Below are positions 29,101 through 39,200 of a stretch of 64,000 nt of DNA, in pieces. Source of the stretch: Mactromeris polynyma (lineage: Eukaryota; Mollusca; Bivalvia; Venerida; Mactridae); the NCBI GenBank assembly GCA_032209605.1, contig JASFXZ010000002.1, positions 57,228,431 to 57,292,430 on the forward strand. Direction: 5' to 3'. A program made the translations under genes and the position numbers. Position 1 is the stretch's first letter; each line of letters starts with the position of its first letter. The notes under the pieces were generated by a model. That model had not been told where the DNA came from and searched no databases. It saw only the letters and a list, made by a program, of their open reading frames with translations.

Positions 29101-32100
29101 TCATGAAGACTTCCCCGCCAACATAAGTGCTTTCAAGTGTCAAGGCATTAAACGCTTTTCCCTCAAGACTGTTATGGGCAACGTCACAAGATAAATACTA
29201 GAACACATCAAATTACTCTAAGAAAATGTAAGAATGTTATTCCGTATATATGTGAAAATGCTTTAATGAATGAGTTTGTGGTTCCACAGGGCTCTGATAA
29301 AGACTCTACGCAGAAGGTATTGAATGATCATCATGTATCGAAGTCGTGAAAGAGGAATGAATGTTATTAACAGCATTTGACAGGTTGATAGCTGATGAAT
29401 GTGTTGATGTTTAGAATCAAGAACTTTTAAAAAGGAGTTGTTTAAAGTACATTTCTGTAACATTTACATCTCAATTTTACAGTAAACCAAACTTAAAGAC
29501 CATCTCAAAGTAAGACCACCTCATTGATAGGATCGTCATTTCATGGACCGGCTTTAAGTATGTCTTCCACATTTCACTCGATAATCAGACCACCTCAGAA
29601 CGAAACGGAACTTTTTTTCAGGAGCAATGGAGGTCTTGTTATTCAGATTTTCACAGTTTCTAGTCCACAAATTAATGATTTAGCAATCATACGAACAGTG
29701 ATGAGTTAGTCATACACTATTTCATAATTGTGGTGTTCTCAATAAAAAAAATCCAATTAAGGAAAGTATGTGACGTCATATTATTTATGATCAGTATAGT
29801 ATTGAATAATGCATAATTGAAATGAGCAGACTGGTTTGTATTCATAAATGTATATTTATTATGAATAGAAAATATTGATATATAGCTTAATCGATAGCAT
29901 TCATCAATTATACATTATAGCCAGATGCGATGGAAAGACAGGAGTTATCACAATACACGTTATAGATTGTATCTTCATATTTTTGTCGGGAAATGGTACG
30001 GTTAATAATTCTTGGTGTTTTTTACCTTGATGACCGATTCGTCACAGAGTTTGAATAAACACAGTTTTCTATAAAAACAATACTATGAATGCTATAATCA
30101 TGGGTTCATCTGTTAGACAGGTCGATATATTTGTACATGTACTAAACTATACGTTTGTAATGATTTGCTTATTCCTGCACGATGTCACAAAGTATTATGC
30201 TCACCTATGAAAAAAAATTGTAAAATGTCCAATATGTGTGTGGAATAATTTAACACCGCGACGGCTGTTGCTAGGTTAAAGTGTCCGTGTTTGCTCCACT
30301 ATGCTTAGACTGTATGAGGGCAATCACTCATTCTGGCGCATAAGGGTTTCATTTACGAATTATTTTCACGAAGCAACAACCCAAGACACTCATTCAGTTT
30401 GACAACAGGTTGTGTGTCTATCATACTTGCGAGACTTGGCGGGAATGAAGCTGCGCGAATGTCTGATGTAAGGGGAAATCTATCTTCGTCACATGTGCGA
30501 GACTTGGCGGGAATGAAGCTGCGCGAATGTCTGATGTAAGGGGAAATCTATCTTCGTCACATGTGCGAGACTTGGTGGGAATGAAGCTGTGCGAGTGTCT
30601 GATGTAAGGGGAAATCTATCTTCATCACATGTGCGAGACTTGGCGGGAATGAAGCTGTGCGAGTGTCTGATGTAAGGGGAAATCTATCTTCATCACATGT
30701 GCGAGACTTGGCGGGAATGAAGCTGTGCGAGTGTCTGATGTAAGGGGAAATCTATCTTCATCACATGTGCGAGACTTGGCGGGAATGAAGCTGTGCGAGT
30801 GTCTGATGTAAGGGGAAATCTATCTTCATCACATGTGCGAGACTTGGCGGGAATGAAGCTGTGCGAGTGTCTGATGTATGGTGGAATCTATCTTCATCAC
30901 ATGTGCGAGACTGGGCGGGAATGAAGCTGTGCGAGTGTCTGATGTATGGGGACATCTATCTTCATCACATGTGCGAGACTTGGCGGGAATGAAGCTGTGC
31001 GAGTGTCTGATGTATGGGGACATCTATCTTCATCACATGTGCGAGACTTGGCGGGAATAAAGCTGCGCGAGTGTCTGATGTATGGTGGAATCTATCTTCA
31101 TCACATGTGCGAGACTTGGCGGGAATGAAGCTGTGCGAGTGTCTGATGTAAGGGGAAATCTATTTTCATCACATGTGCATAGAAATATGTTAAAATGAAT
31201 GAAGTAGTCAGGCAAGAAATGCCGCAAACACAGCAAACAACAAGGAGCTATGAAAAATAAGCATGCATGTAATCAATTACCATGACAAAATGGACACGAT
31301 GCACAAACATAAGTGATTGGTGACTATAGTAATACCGCCATTGAATGGTCAATGGCAAAACACCACTGGGGGTATGAAGTGCAATCAATATCTGACTTAG
31401 CCTACAATCACACAAATTACTTTAGAGAATATTACAATTCGGATCCACATCAGGATCATTTTGAGTATCAAATATTCTGAAATCAGCATTTTACAGGTGA
31501 CATTCAACAGCAACTCTTTATTTCTCATTTTTAAGTCGGTCATGTTGTCTTAAAGCTTAGTACAGACATACTAAACATCAGCCATTCCCTGGTTGAATTA
31601 TGAATGTTGTAGACAGATAGAGCATACATTTTCATGTGATTCGAATCAATGGACCCACTGTAAGGTTCGATTGGTTGGTAACGGGCCAAATCAATGATCT
31701 CTTTCTTCCATGTTGTCCTAATTAGCGCTGACATCGCTTCTACAATAGTTTCATTGTAACCAACGCACTGGAGTCAATTATTATGTATCAAGTTTCATTA
31801 TCAGTCTATCGTACTTTGCTAGCTCCATGTTTGTTAGAACTCAGCTCCGTTATTATGTTACATTGTATATAATATATGTCGAATACCAGCGTGTGTCATT
31901 GTGTCGCTTTGTAGATATAAACAATAGTTTCACGCGAAGCATTCAGTTTCAGCGTTGTTGGTATGTGCGTTCAGTACTTCGACGGAATAATATTATACAC
32001 GACGGTGTATTTTTAGAGACAGAACATGAAACCAAACTCATCCCTGCAAAATCGGTTATCTTGAAAGATTATATAGCTTTGCTTCCAAATCTACATATAT

Positions 32101-35100
32101 TTACACGTTTCGTCACTTTCCCAAAACGAGTAAATGTTTAAATCAAATAACAAGGACTGACAAATTGAATTTATTACATTCTGTTTGATCTTTCTCACTA
32201 AGCTAAAACCTCTCGTTCAGGACTTTGTAGCTTGTATACTTGAACGTGGGGAAGAATCCGTTTTATTAACATGAGCTGTTTCGATGTCGAATACAGAAAT
32301 ACAAATTATATGTTGGAGTCACTGTATGGCAGTTTGTAAAATAAACTACCCGGGCAGAACTACCGGGGTATTTCACAAGGTCTCTGGATATATATTACTT
32401 ATACTAATTGTGCTAACATTGTATTAAACTGTCAAAGTCATGATTACCATTACAGTACGATTTGAAACAATTCGGTGAAGATACAACATGACGAGCGAGA
32501 AGGTGGACAGGTATATCTAAGGAAGCTTATAGTGACTCATTTATTTTAAATACAGTAACTTATAAAAAACCGTCACATATTGTAGAATGATTATGAATCC
32601 TGGTGTTACACATACAATAGATTGATGCAATGGAACTATTATAATTTCTCAGCCGTAACTAATGAAATGGCTTTTACATGGCACAAAGTTCTAGTAAATT
32701 AAACGTTTAACTAAATGTTTCGAAGCAAATATACAGTTTGTGAAGTTCAAGTCAGATAGACTCAACAACAGTTTTAACAATGCGGCAAACGTATAACAGA
32801 CTTCTCCATTCGGTGAATTACGGGGATTACTTTCGTAGAATATGTGAATAAACGTGAAAGTTAAAACTTAATTTATATTGTTCGTTTCACATTGGATAGA
32901 GGGACACGTCTGTGGTTGGGTGCAATCAAACCAGGTATAAACCCCAGTGGTGTTGTTGCCACTAACCGTTCTAAGACGGTACTCATATTATCACCAATCA
33001 TTTATGATTGTGTCGTGTCAATTTGATCTTTGTAATTGTTTACGACCGTATGTATTTTCATGTCTTCTTGTGCTTTGGGTATGTACTTTGTATGTGATAT
33101 TCCTGCTTCGGTGATAATTTTAAATGGGTCAGTCGTTTTCACATCATATGTATTCAATTCTGGATACGTAGCATTAACATGTGGCGCAAACTGTCATTAG
33201 ATAATAAAAATGCGAAAATGTCCGTACGCAAAACAAATGTATTGATTTTATGGAAGTATTTCTATTAAGCATTCTCTTAGAACAATTTGTTGTGATTAAT
33301 TAAATTTCATCAGAATAAATCCATGCAATCACATGAATTTAGTTATTTAAAGACCTATTAAATTCGTACAAAATAGTAAAAAAATGTACATAAATGTTTT
33401 TTTTACTTTATAGTGTCAATACAAAACGGAACGCAAATTTTACATAAAACCATGGATTGTTGCGTGTTTTGATCTGTTGTTATTCAACGATTGTAATTGA
33501 TATTGATTAAATTATTGCAGTATTTGTTTCTGTATGAATTAAAGGTTGATTGTCTGTTTCGTATGTTCTTTACCTCTGATAGGAAGCGGTGTGTTTCATT
33601 TGTGTATATTAGTGCACTGCCTTTACTGATTAGAAACAGACTCTTCACCAGAATATGGCATGTTTAAACTTATATATTTTACATCAATTGTGGAATCAGT
33701 TCTTACAACTTATTCTGATCACTGTCGATGGTTTCTTCCTGGCATCCAACCAGTACTCACGCCAACTAGGGACTGTGAAGTACGTGATCAAACCCCGCTC
33801 ATCGTGTGGCTCGGACACACGACCTTCGGATCAGGAGTCACGCGCTCTACCCTCTCGACCACTGCGCCTCCCGTTTATCAGACAAAAATTAAATGCTGGT
33901 CATAGATAGGGCATAACAACAGCTTTTTTTGTTTTTATCATTGCTTGTTTTCCTTAGAATATGTTGCGTTTGTTGATAAATTCTACAGATTTGTTTGTAT
34001 ATGTTTACCCCTTTAAACATTATTGAAGTAGTAAATGATAATATATAATGGCAAGATATGTAAATTATATCTATGTTAATTTCAATACTTTTCCTAATTC
34101 GTGTGTGTTTCGCAAAAAAATGGTTGTGAGGTAGGACTACATAACTATCCCCTTATTACAAAATCGCATTTGTTTCTAGAAAAGTAAGACGGTTCTGTTT
34201 TACATATATATATATATTATATAGACTGACGCTAGTTTTCAAAAAAAAGTATGTACCCAGATTTGATAACTGCGTAGTTGAAAATGTGTGCATTTTTTTC
34301 ATAAAATCGACTATTTTCGGACAATTATGGCATAGTTAGTAACCTTTTTTGAGTTCTAACAACCAATGACTATTCTGATAATTACTAGCATTAGATAATT
34401 ACTAGTCTAGTACATGTCTATAGCGTTGTTTCAAATAAATCAAAAAGACGCGCGCCCATTTTACTTCTGACATCATTTTCGTAAACAAGCGCGTTTCTGC
34501 AATTCCGTGCATTACGGTCTATATCAGTTAGACATTGATTCCTTTTCAAAATACATATATTCAAGTAATTGCGAGCACTGATATATCTTATTTCCCATTT
34601 GTTTATGATACGATTATTCATAGGAAGTGTGCGATTAAGATTTCAATTTGATAAATTATTTATTCTTGTTTTAAACATCTTATTTTCGACTTTTATGGTA
34701 AAACCTACATGTTACTTATTCACTGACATTTCAATTAGACAACGCCAGGCTAATTCAAAACCAGTATCTCTTAATTAGAAGATATTTGTGCGTCAGTTCT
34801 TTTCCTTTTGAATACTAAACATTTATGGCAGACTGTTCGCATTGTGTGAGACGGCCGAAGTAAACTCAAAGTGTTTTGCCATGCTAATCGTGTTCCAGTC
34901 GTTCTGTGGTTTATTTTCATTTTGTTCAAAGAATGTTTCAAGCGAAGTCGTTTCAATGATGTATAATTACTGAAGGTCACGATGAATACTTAAGGCGTGT
35001 AATAATTTTTGGACATTTATTATTAAACCCGGTGGGGTTTGAACTCATATAATTGTGTTCAAACAAACGATTTATTTGAAAGCTGTTGTCCCAAGCAGTC

Positions 35101-36283
35101 ATATTATAAGCCAAGTGGCGTATCGGTCTATGAGGTAATTATGTTGCTAAATTGATCAACGTTGTTTATCATTGTTTTGTGTTTATATCTTTTGTTTAAT
35201 CAAAGACAGACATATACATATAATCTAGGTATCTGGTTCGCATCAACGAACTTAATCATGTAGTGTTGCCGCAATACGTTCAATATAGCAAGTCCAAGTT
35301 AACTGACAATCTTAAACCACTCGATATGTTTGAGAAATGGACTAAATGTAATGGTTACATTCGGACCTTTATGGGGCTTTGACCACGCGTTCCGTCGAAA
35401 ATCGCTCAGCGTACACCATACTGTGGGTAGCATTTTATTTTATTATTCTGCGTAAATGTTCATGAGGTCAAAATCTCAAACCGAGCAGATGCGGTTGATA
35501 TTTTTGTGTCATATTTTTTCGCGGAAGACCACCAAGGTAACATAATCAGGAGGTGTGATCATCTTTCGCTGAAACTCGCACGTAAGTCATTATGTTAAAC
35601 AATATGTATTGTTTGTATGTGTGTCCGCGCGCGTGCAGTACATGTGTATATTAAACAATTGGTTTATTCCAGAAAAGTAATAAATTATGTACCAATACGC
35701 GTCGTTTTGTCTTGTTTGGTTAGAAAGAAAAATAATTTCCGCTTTATCATTTCAATAAAACCAGATCGAATGTCACTCTAAAATTGCAATATATATATAG
35801 ATATACTCAGTAGGGCTAGATTTAAAAAAGCACTATATTTTACCAACCATACTTCATTAAAGTTCATTTTATAACTTTTGGGACTCATTTTTTTACTAAA
35901 ATACTTGTCGATTGTCATGAAATGTAGCATACATGTTGGGTACACATACAATAATATCGTGTCAAGTTCTTTTCTTGAATCCTACAGATCAGTCAATGAA
36001 AATTTATAAATTCCATGTCGTGCGTTATTAAATGTACTGAGTGTATATGTCTCTCGCCTTAAAGTAGCACGGTTGTGGAAAATTCAATTAAATTGCCATA
36101 TAAGTCCCAATGTTTACTAAATCAGCGCGCGTTCTGAATCAATTTCATTTGAATGGTATACGTTTCACACATGTAAATCATACTTGGATTGTAAAAGTAC
36201 TTACGTTGTCCGCTAAATCTCCGAATGATATTTTCCAAGAAAGTATTTTGTGGGGCCACTAATCCTCTCCGTGCGCCGGGCAT
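2027..36283 (-). CDS. eag: EAG-type (KCNH1/KCNH5-like) voltage-gated K+ channel, 5' exons, partial
   Basis: Seen: four minus-strand exons, 36283-36205, 16772-16542, 3920-3792 and 2148-2027, join with GT-AG borders and phases 1, 1, 1, 0 into one 187-codon frame. The product starts [18 protein letters not shown] and contains [38 protein letters not shown] and KFARLARSV. Known: this is the cap plus PAS (eag) domain of plasma-membrane delayed-rectifier channels of the KCNH1/KCNH5 group. That domain contacts the C-terminal cyclic-nucleotide-binding homology domain and tunes gating. Conserved intermediate residues ([16 protein letters not shown]) separate it from ERG and ELK channels. The S1-S6, pore and C-terminal exons are not visible and should lie beyond the left edge. 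A TAG stands in frame 12 bases before the start codon, so this is the first usable start. The invertebrate gene is probably co-orthologous to KCNH1 and KCNH5. Family assignment is very secure; isoforms cannot be judged. Confidence 0.94.
2149..3791. other. eag intron 3
   Basis: A 1.6-kb intron bounded by a consensus donor at 3791-3790 and acceptor at 2150-2149. It is AT-rich, with an (ATA/ATT) simple stretch near 3137-3160. The short open frames on both strands have no recognisable homology. Confidence 0.7.
3792..3920 (-). CDS. eag: eag channel exon 3 (end of PAS domain)
   Basis: Seen: 129 nt. The acceptor is TGTATATTTCAG, ending at 3921. The donor is GTATGT, starting at 3791. It encodes [18 protein letters not shown], then [20 protein letters not shown]. 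This matches the last beta strands of the EAG PAS domain and the QPI-D-D stretch after it. A 45-bp tandem array abuts the acceptor on the intron side. Confidence 0.94.
3925..4760. repeat. 45-bp tandem array abutting eag exon 3 acceptor
   Basis: Seen: about 18 units of 45 bp, each holding AGCATGGAAACTAATATA, then CAACACGAGTATTTCAGTAT and TAGATTG (plus strand). The most regular part is 3985-4580; the array decays towards 4760. Because 45 is a multiple of 3 and the unit lacks stops in some frames, long spurious open frames appear on both strands. On the minus strand the last unit passes straight into the polypyrimidine/acceptor region of eag exon 3, so the functional splice site is itself a unit variant. 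Confidence 0.93.
5212..5250 (+). repeat. tRNA-derived SINE head fragment
   Basis: TGTAGCGCAGTCGGTATAGT resembles an RNA polymerase III A box of tRNA type. No matching B box or tRNA fold follows, so this is a decayed SINE head at best. Confidence 0.4.
5274..5317. repeat. Perfect hairpin
   Basis: CCCATACCATACCAT and its exact reverse complement ATGGTATGGTATGGG flank a TA-repeat loop (ATATATATAGT). The stem is about 15 bp or more. It could form a cruciform or an RNA hairpin in the eag transcript, or be a palindromic mobile-element remnant. Confidence 0.75.
5804..5963. mobile_element. Short inverted-repeat element (MITE), 'AGACCACC' family
   Basis: Begins TACAGTAAAACCT and ends with the inverted counterpart (GTGTTACTGTA), with TA at both ends. 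Internal text includes AATAAGACCACC and GAGGTGGTCTTATTATTGAG. Related copies lie at 29478, 38486, 58137, 60388, 62229 (partial) and 63205. TIR sequence and TA ends suggest a Tc1/pogo-class non-autonomous element. It has no coding capacity. Confidence 0.8.
9060..9141 (-). repeat. tRNA-derived SINE head
   Basis: On the minus strand, TTAGCTCAGTCGGTAGAGCA is a near-perfect tRNA A box, followed about 30 nt later by a B-box-like GTTCGGCCCC. The anticodon arm and acceptor stem do not close well, so I call it a tRNA-derived SINE or pseudo-tRNA rather than a tRNA gene. Confidence 0.6.
10618..10700 (+). repeat. tRNA-derived SINE head
   Basis: Contains GGCGCAGTGGTCGAAATG as A-box region, GCGCCTGACCACTGATCCGA, and GAGTTCGAGCC as B box. 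The head matches the SINE copies at 19585 and 33662 (shared GCGCCTGAC, ATCC and AAGGTCGTG blocks), but its body is not recognisable. Confidence 0.65.
11150..11560 (+). repeat. Dispersed repeat, copy 1
   Basis: Shares ordered blocks with 27165-27620 and 32895-33130: a GGTTTACATCCCCAGTGGT-like start, a TTGTTTACTAG block, TCATGTCCTTGTGTGCTCTT, and a terminal CTGCTCGACTTCTTG. The copies are diverged. It is non-coding and of unknown class; a part of the same family (CTGCTCGACTTCTTC) recurs near 12390. Confidence 0.5.
16226..16430. repeat. Degenerate tandem repeat next to the PAS exon
   Basis: Four to five diverged units of roughly 45-50 bp sharing TTCATTCCGGATAC, AGGTCTC and CATTTCGTTACA-like blocks. 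It lies within about 110 bp of the donor of eag exon 2. Confidence 0.65.
16542..16772 (-). CDS. eag: eag channel exon 2 (PAS domain core)
   Basis: Seen: 231 nt. The acceptor is TTTTCTTACAG, ending at 16773. The donor is GTAAGTGT, starting at 16541. Entry and exit are both phase 1. It encodes [20 protein letters not shown], the [19 protein letters not shown] helix region, and ends EILLYKKN. This is the core of the PAS fold and is nearly colinear with vertebrate KCNH1. The longer open frame past the donor is read-through into the intron. Confidence 0.95.
19585..19772 (+). repeat. tRNA-derived SINE, copy 1 of a three-copy family
   Basis: Head: GGGCGCCTGACTCCAGATCC then GCGTCGTG. Body: GAGTACTGGTTAGTACACCA, GGAAGCAGACATCGAGAGTG, AAGTTGTAA. 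3' end: ACAATCGATGTGAAGTAAAT then AAGTTTAAAC. The same order of blocks occurs at 23315-23524 (plus) and 33662-33875 (minus). The shared 3' end suggests mobilisation by one partner LINE. Confidence 0.8.
20967..21355. repeat. 24-bp tandem array
   Basis: About 16 units of GTGTGTCCTCCTCTTGCAAC plus ATCT, with variants (a 21-bp GTGTGTCTCGTCTTGCAACAT form from about 21160). The period is a multiple of 3 in most units, so five or more long open frames on both strands arise from it. They are low-complexity artefacts. Confidence 0.93.
23315..23524 (+). repeat. tRNA-derived SINE, copy 2
   Basis: Diverged copy of the family at 19585. It keeps GGTTTGAATCTC (B-box region), AACCAAGGAAGCAGACATCG and the 3' end CACAATCGATGTGAAACAAA followed by TAAGTTCAAAC. 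Confidence 0.75.
25895..26025 (+). other. GC-rich, coding-looking island in eag intron 1
   Basis: A short GC-rich stretch (CGGGCGGCGGCCTTCAGCGA) stands out from the AT-rich intron. One plus-strand frame reads without stops from about 25921 for roughly 36 codons ([20 protein letters not shown] and on to LAGCKV) before TAA. I do not recognise the peptide. It could be a fragment of a mobile-element coding region or an unrelated relic. Confidence 0.3.
27165..27620 (+). repeat. Dispersed repeat, copy 2
   Basis: Starts near GTACACCCTTAAGCCAGATT then TTAACCCCTTGGTGTTGC; ends with TTTACTAG, TCATGTCTCCTTGTGGG and TGCCTGCTCGAC. It shares block order with 11150 and 32895. Non-coding. Confidence 0.5.
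29478..29720. mobile_element. Diverged inverted-repeat element, 'AGACCACC' family
   Basis: Contains TTTACAGTAAACC, AAGTAAGACCACCTCATTGA, CAGACCACCTCAGAACG and GGAGGTCTTGTTATTCAG. The left end matches the family terminus; the right end is too decayed to fix. Confidence 0.55.
30427..31185. repeat. 68-bp tandem array (11 copies)
   Basis: Eleven units of 68 bp. Each has CATCACATGTGCGAGACTTG, GCGGGAATGAAGCTGTGCGA and GTGTCTGATGTAAGGGGAAA blocks. The TTGGCGGGAA cores recur every 68 bp from about 30437 to 31117. Copies 4-6 are almost identical, and 7-10 share a GATGTATGG variant, which points to recent unequal exchange. It is more GC-rich than its surroundings. Open frames across it are artefacts. 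Confidence 0.95.
32895..33130 (+). repeat. Dispersed repeat, copy 3
   Basis: Has GGGTGCAATCAAACCAGGTA, AACCCCAGTGGTGTTGTTGC and CACTAACCGTTCTAAG, then TCATGTCTTCTTGTGCTTTG. Best-preserved 5' part of the family that includes 11150 and 27165. I associate this motif with bivalve repeats, but cannot test that here. Confidence 0.55.
33662..33875 (-). repeat. tRNA-derived SINE, copy 3 (best preserved)
   Basis: On the minus strand: GGAGGCGCAGTGGTCGAGAG (A-box region), GCGCGTGACTCCTGATCCGA, AAGGTCGTGTGTCCGAGCC (B-box region), body GAGTACTGGTTGGATGCCAG, and 3' end ACAATTGATGTAAAATATAT plus AAGTTTAAAC. Same family as 19585 and 23315. Confidence 0.82.
36205..36283 (-). CDS. eag: eag channel exon 1 (start codon, N-terminal cap)
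   Basis: Seen: 79 nt, ATG at 36283-36281, encoding 26 residues plus one base. The donor is a consensus GTAAGTAC starting at 36204. The encoded [18 protein letters not shown] is the hallmark N-terminal cap of EAG channels, which is needed for slow deactivation in the family. The frame upstream is closed by TAG at 36295-36293. The next exon is 19.4 kb away. Confidence 0.93.
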
Positions 36284-39200
36284 GTTGAAGTCCTATACAA
36301 ATCCTTACTTTGACTAAATACCTGTGTCACCCATTATTTAGGCGTAAATGTATCCGTGAAGCAGTAAACAGAATTATAAGTCACTTTAAATCCATTATAA
36401 TTGATTTCATCGCTTCCATAGAACAATATTCCATTTCTATAAAATCCGTTTTAATTTTTTACGTGAAAATAGTATCTTCATTATTAATACTTTCAAGTTC
36501 ATGTAAATTTAATCGTCCGTTAAGGCGTCATTCAACATACTTCCATATAAAAGCGACTATGTCAACTGAGGGTTTCAATACTCTGCCAGAGAATCGATTC
36601 CAACATCGACATAATCATCAACACCGTTTTCTCTTCTACCAATGAACGTACTACGACAGGTAATTATTTACCTGACAAGTTATGTTTGGCGACTCGATTC
36701 CAATTCTCTCGAGGCACAGCGTCTTGCGTCGTCATGGTTACAACGACGTAAACACTTCGGAAAGCTCGACTTGCATTTGCTTCCAATGAAGGTAGGCTGT
36801 TTTCTGGGAGAATATTTTGCTATATTTAAATGCATTTCACAAGTTTTAATTCCTTAGTAAGAGTGTATATAACCTGTGTATATGTGTATAGGACTGATGT
36901 TTGTAGTAGACAAAATTTTATCAGCAGAATTTTGTCAGGGTATCAATAATTGATGTTAAACAAATTAGATGAAGCATTTGTTTCCGTATGTATCAGTTAA
37001 TCGATGTTGTAAAGTGTCATATAATGTTGTTATTGGTATACAATCTGTATTTATGTTCAAATAATGTATTCCTTGGTGTCGATATATCTTATTCATGTGG
37101 AAAACTTCCGGTAATATAACCATAACGGCTTCACATCATTTATAACCATTTTCTATCACATGCATGGTTTGGTACATATACATTACAGAATGTTTAAATA
37201 TGTATTATAGTGTTCCATCTCATAGATGTATGTATGTATTTAATTATTGTCCTCGTGCGCTTACTGGACTGGAATTGAAATCTCAATTCTTAATAATATA
37301 ATATTTCCGCAGTGGTTTAAGTACGCTTGCTTAGCATTATCTATGTTTTTACACAAAATGTTACGATAAAAGTACTTTACATTACGTAAATATCAGGATG
37401 AATGCTTTGTGGAACTCGGAACATGCAGTACTAGTGGACGAGGGGTGATTTAAAATATGATCAGCATAATACTCGTAAAAACATCTTAATTCATTCTAAA
37501 ACAATCAAAACAGAAACAAATATACTTGAAGGGGTATAACTACGTATGTCAATTAAAACGGGTCGTGTATTTCAGCAAATACTTTTTATTTTGGGTATTG
37601 TTTTGGAACGAGTTTCTGCATGTGTGCGTTTTTATCAACATGGTCATATTTCACAACCCAAGTCTGCTATTTTTACCAGCAGATTACGACTCTCAGGAAT
37701 TGTGCTTATTGTTAAATGTAGAACTTCTGGAATAGGCAACACATACGTACTTTTCTCCGCACGGTAAACTTCATTATTTCAAGACATTGTCAGAAGACAC
37801 CAGAGACTTATTTCATGTTGCGAATTACGAGATTCATTTACGTCAAAATTTAAGCTCAGACGTATGAAGACCAGTTTTGTTCACACAAAATTGAAAGACG
37901 CAAATGTGATCAACTTGAATCAATGCACCCAATACATACTGGTGGCCTTAAAAAAACCTAGAAAGGGCATCTAATCTGCCTGTGGAAAAGTCAGTTCACA
38001 GGGAAATCCCTTTCAAATGGAACCATGCGTCTTTTGCAGGAGACCAAAGTCAGATCAATGTCAAGAGTGGTCATGAAACGGTAGTGAAATAAACTATTTA
38101 AAGTGATGAGAATGGTCGAAGTGACACGAAATGTCGTGAACGAATGTTATAAAGAAAAGCTTAACAGAAAACACAGGTCGTGAAAACTCATGAAGAAATA
38201 CTTTAGATATGTGTTTATGAATTACAAAGTTTTCTGAAACTTTAAACACAATCAATGTTCAGCATAAGTTTAATGTTATAGCAAAACAGTATCCTATCTC
38301 TGAACAAATACTTCAGGAAAATATGTTTACCATATCGTTCAGACATTTAACCAGCGCCGATACTTTTGGAAGAAATGAAAAATTATGTTAATTATGCGGT
38401 TAAGTACTTTGCACTTGATCAACGTTATATTATATGTCACAGTGTTGATGTACAAGATACTATGTATACTACTTGAATAAGAGATAAACAGCCAAACCTC
38501 CATAATGCAACCATTATTGGTTCTGAAGAAAGTTTGTCGTAGTTGTAAGCTGGTCGGATTATCGAGTTAAAATATGGAAGTAAAAATGAAAACTGTTGCA
38601 TGAGCATAATTATGGTCTTGTTAATGAGGTGCTCCTCCTTTCGAGATGGTCTTTAAGCAAGGATTTACTGCATAATACCTTGCTGAGAAATTGGTGTATT
38701 GTTTTACTGATTTTACAACTAACCCTTATCTTGGTGGTAGACATATCTGGAGAACAGATTGTCCGTAATTTCTATTATTTTCATCTAACACATATGTGAT
38801 AATTAAGCGCGATAATTACTAGTTATACATGTACTAATTTACTCGTACATGCTGTGTGCTTCAATTACTAGCAAATTATAGAGCATATTTCGTATTAGAT
38901 TATGTTTAATTAACAACAAATTGCGGTAATTAGTTTTGATCGAACAAACGAAGGGAAATAACCGATACATATAAAATGCATAATTCTGTCACGAGTTACT
39001 GTTCCTTTTTTCCCCAACATGTTTGAGGTGAATTTGCTTCTTCACATTTTCAATGCAGTTTCCAATCGGCTTATACAGAATTAGAAAAATATCAATAGGG
39101 TAAAAAACGGTGGCGGCAATGCTGAAAAAATGATAAATGATCTCGACAACAGTAATATGTTTGTTAAGAAAAGACAAGACTGGAGCTCCTATGGTGATAT

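Larger units (their letters stand above)
16773..36204. other. eag intron 1 (19.4 kb)
   Basis: The largest intron, bounded by the donor at 36204-36203 and the acceptor at 16774-16773. It contains SINE copies (19585, 23315, 33662), two tandem arrays (20967-21350 and 30427-31185), an inverted-repeat element near 29478, dispersed repeats (27165, 32895), and homopolymers (G run near 17060, C run near 18651). No nested gene was recognised on either strand; the open frames are short and have no homology I can name. Confidence 0.7.

Noticed and set aside
30761..31236. Repeated 60-67 codon frames
   Set aside because: Frames across the 68-bp array; the same peptide reappears every third unit by construction.
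36310..36857. 111- and 71-codon plus-strand frames above the eag start
   Set aside because: No homology; they overlap the expected 5' UTR and promoter of eag on the other strand.
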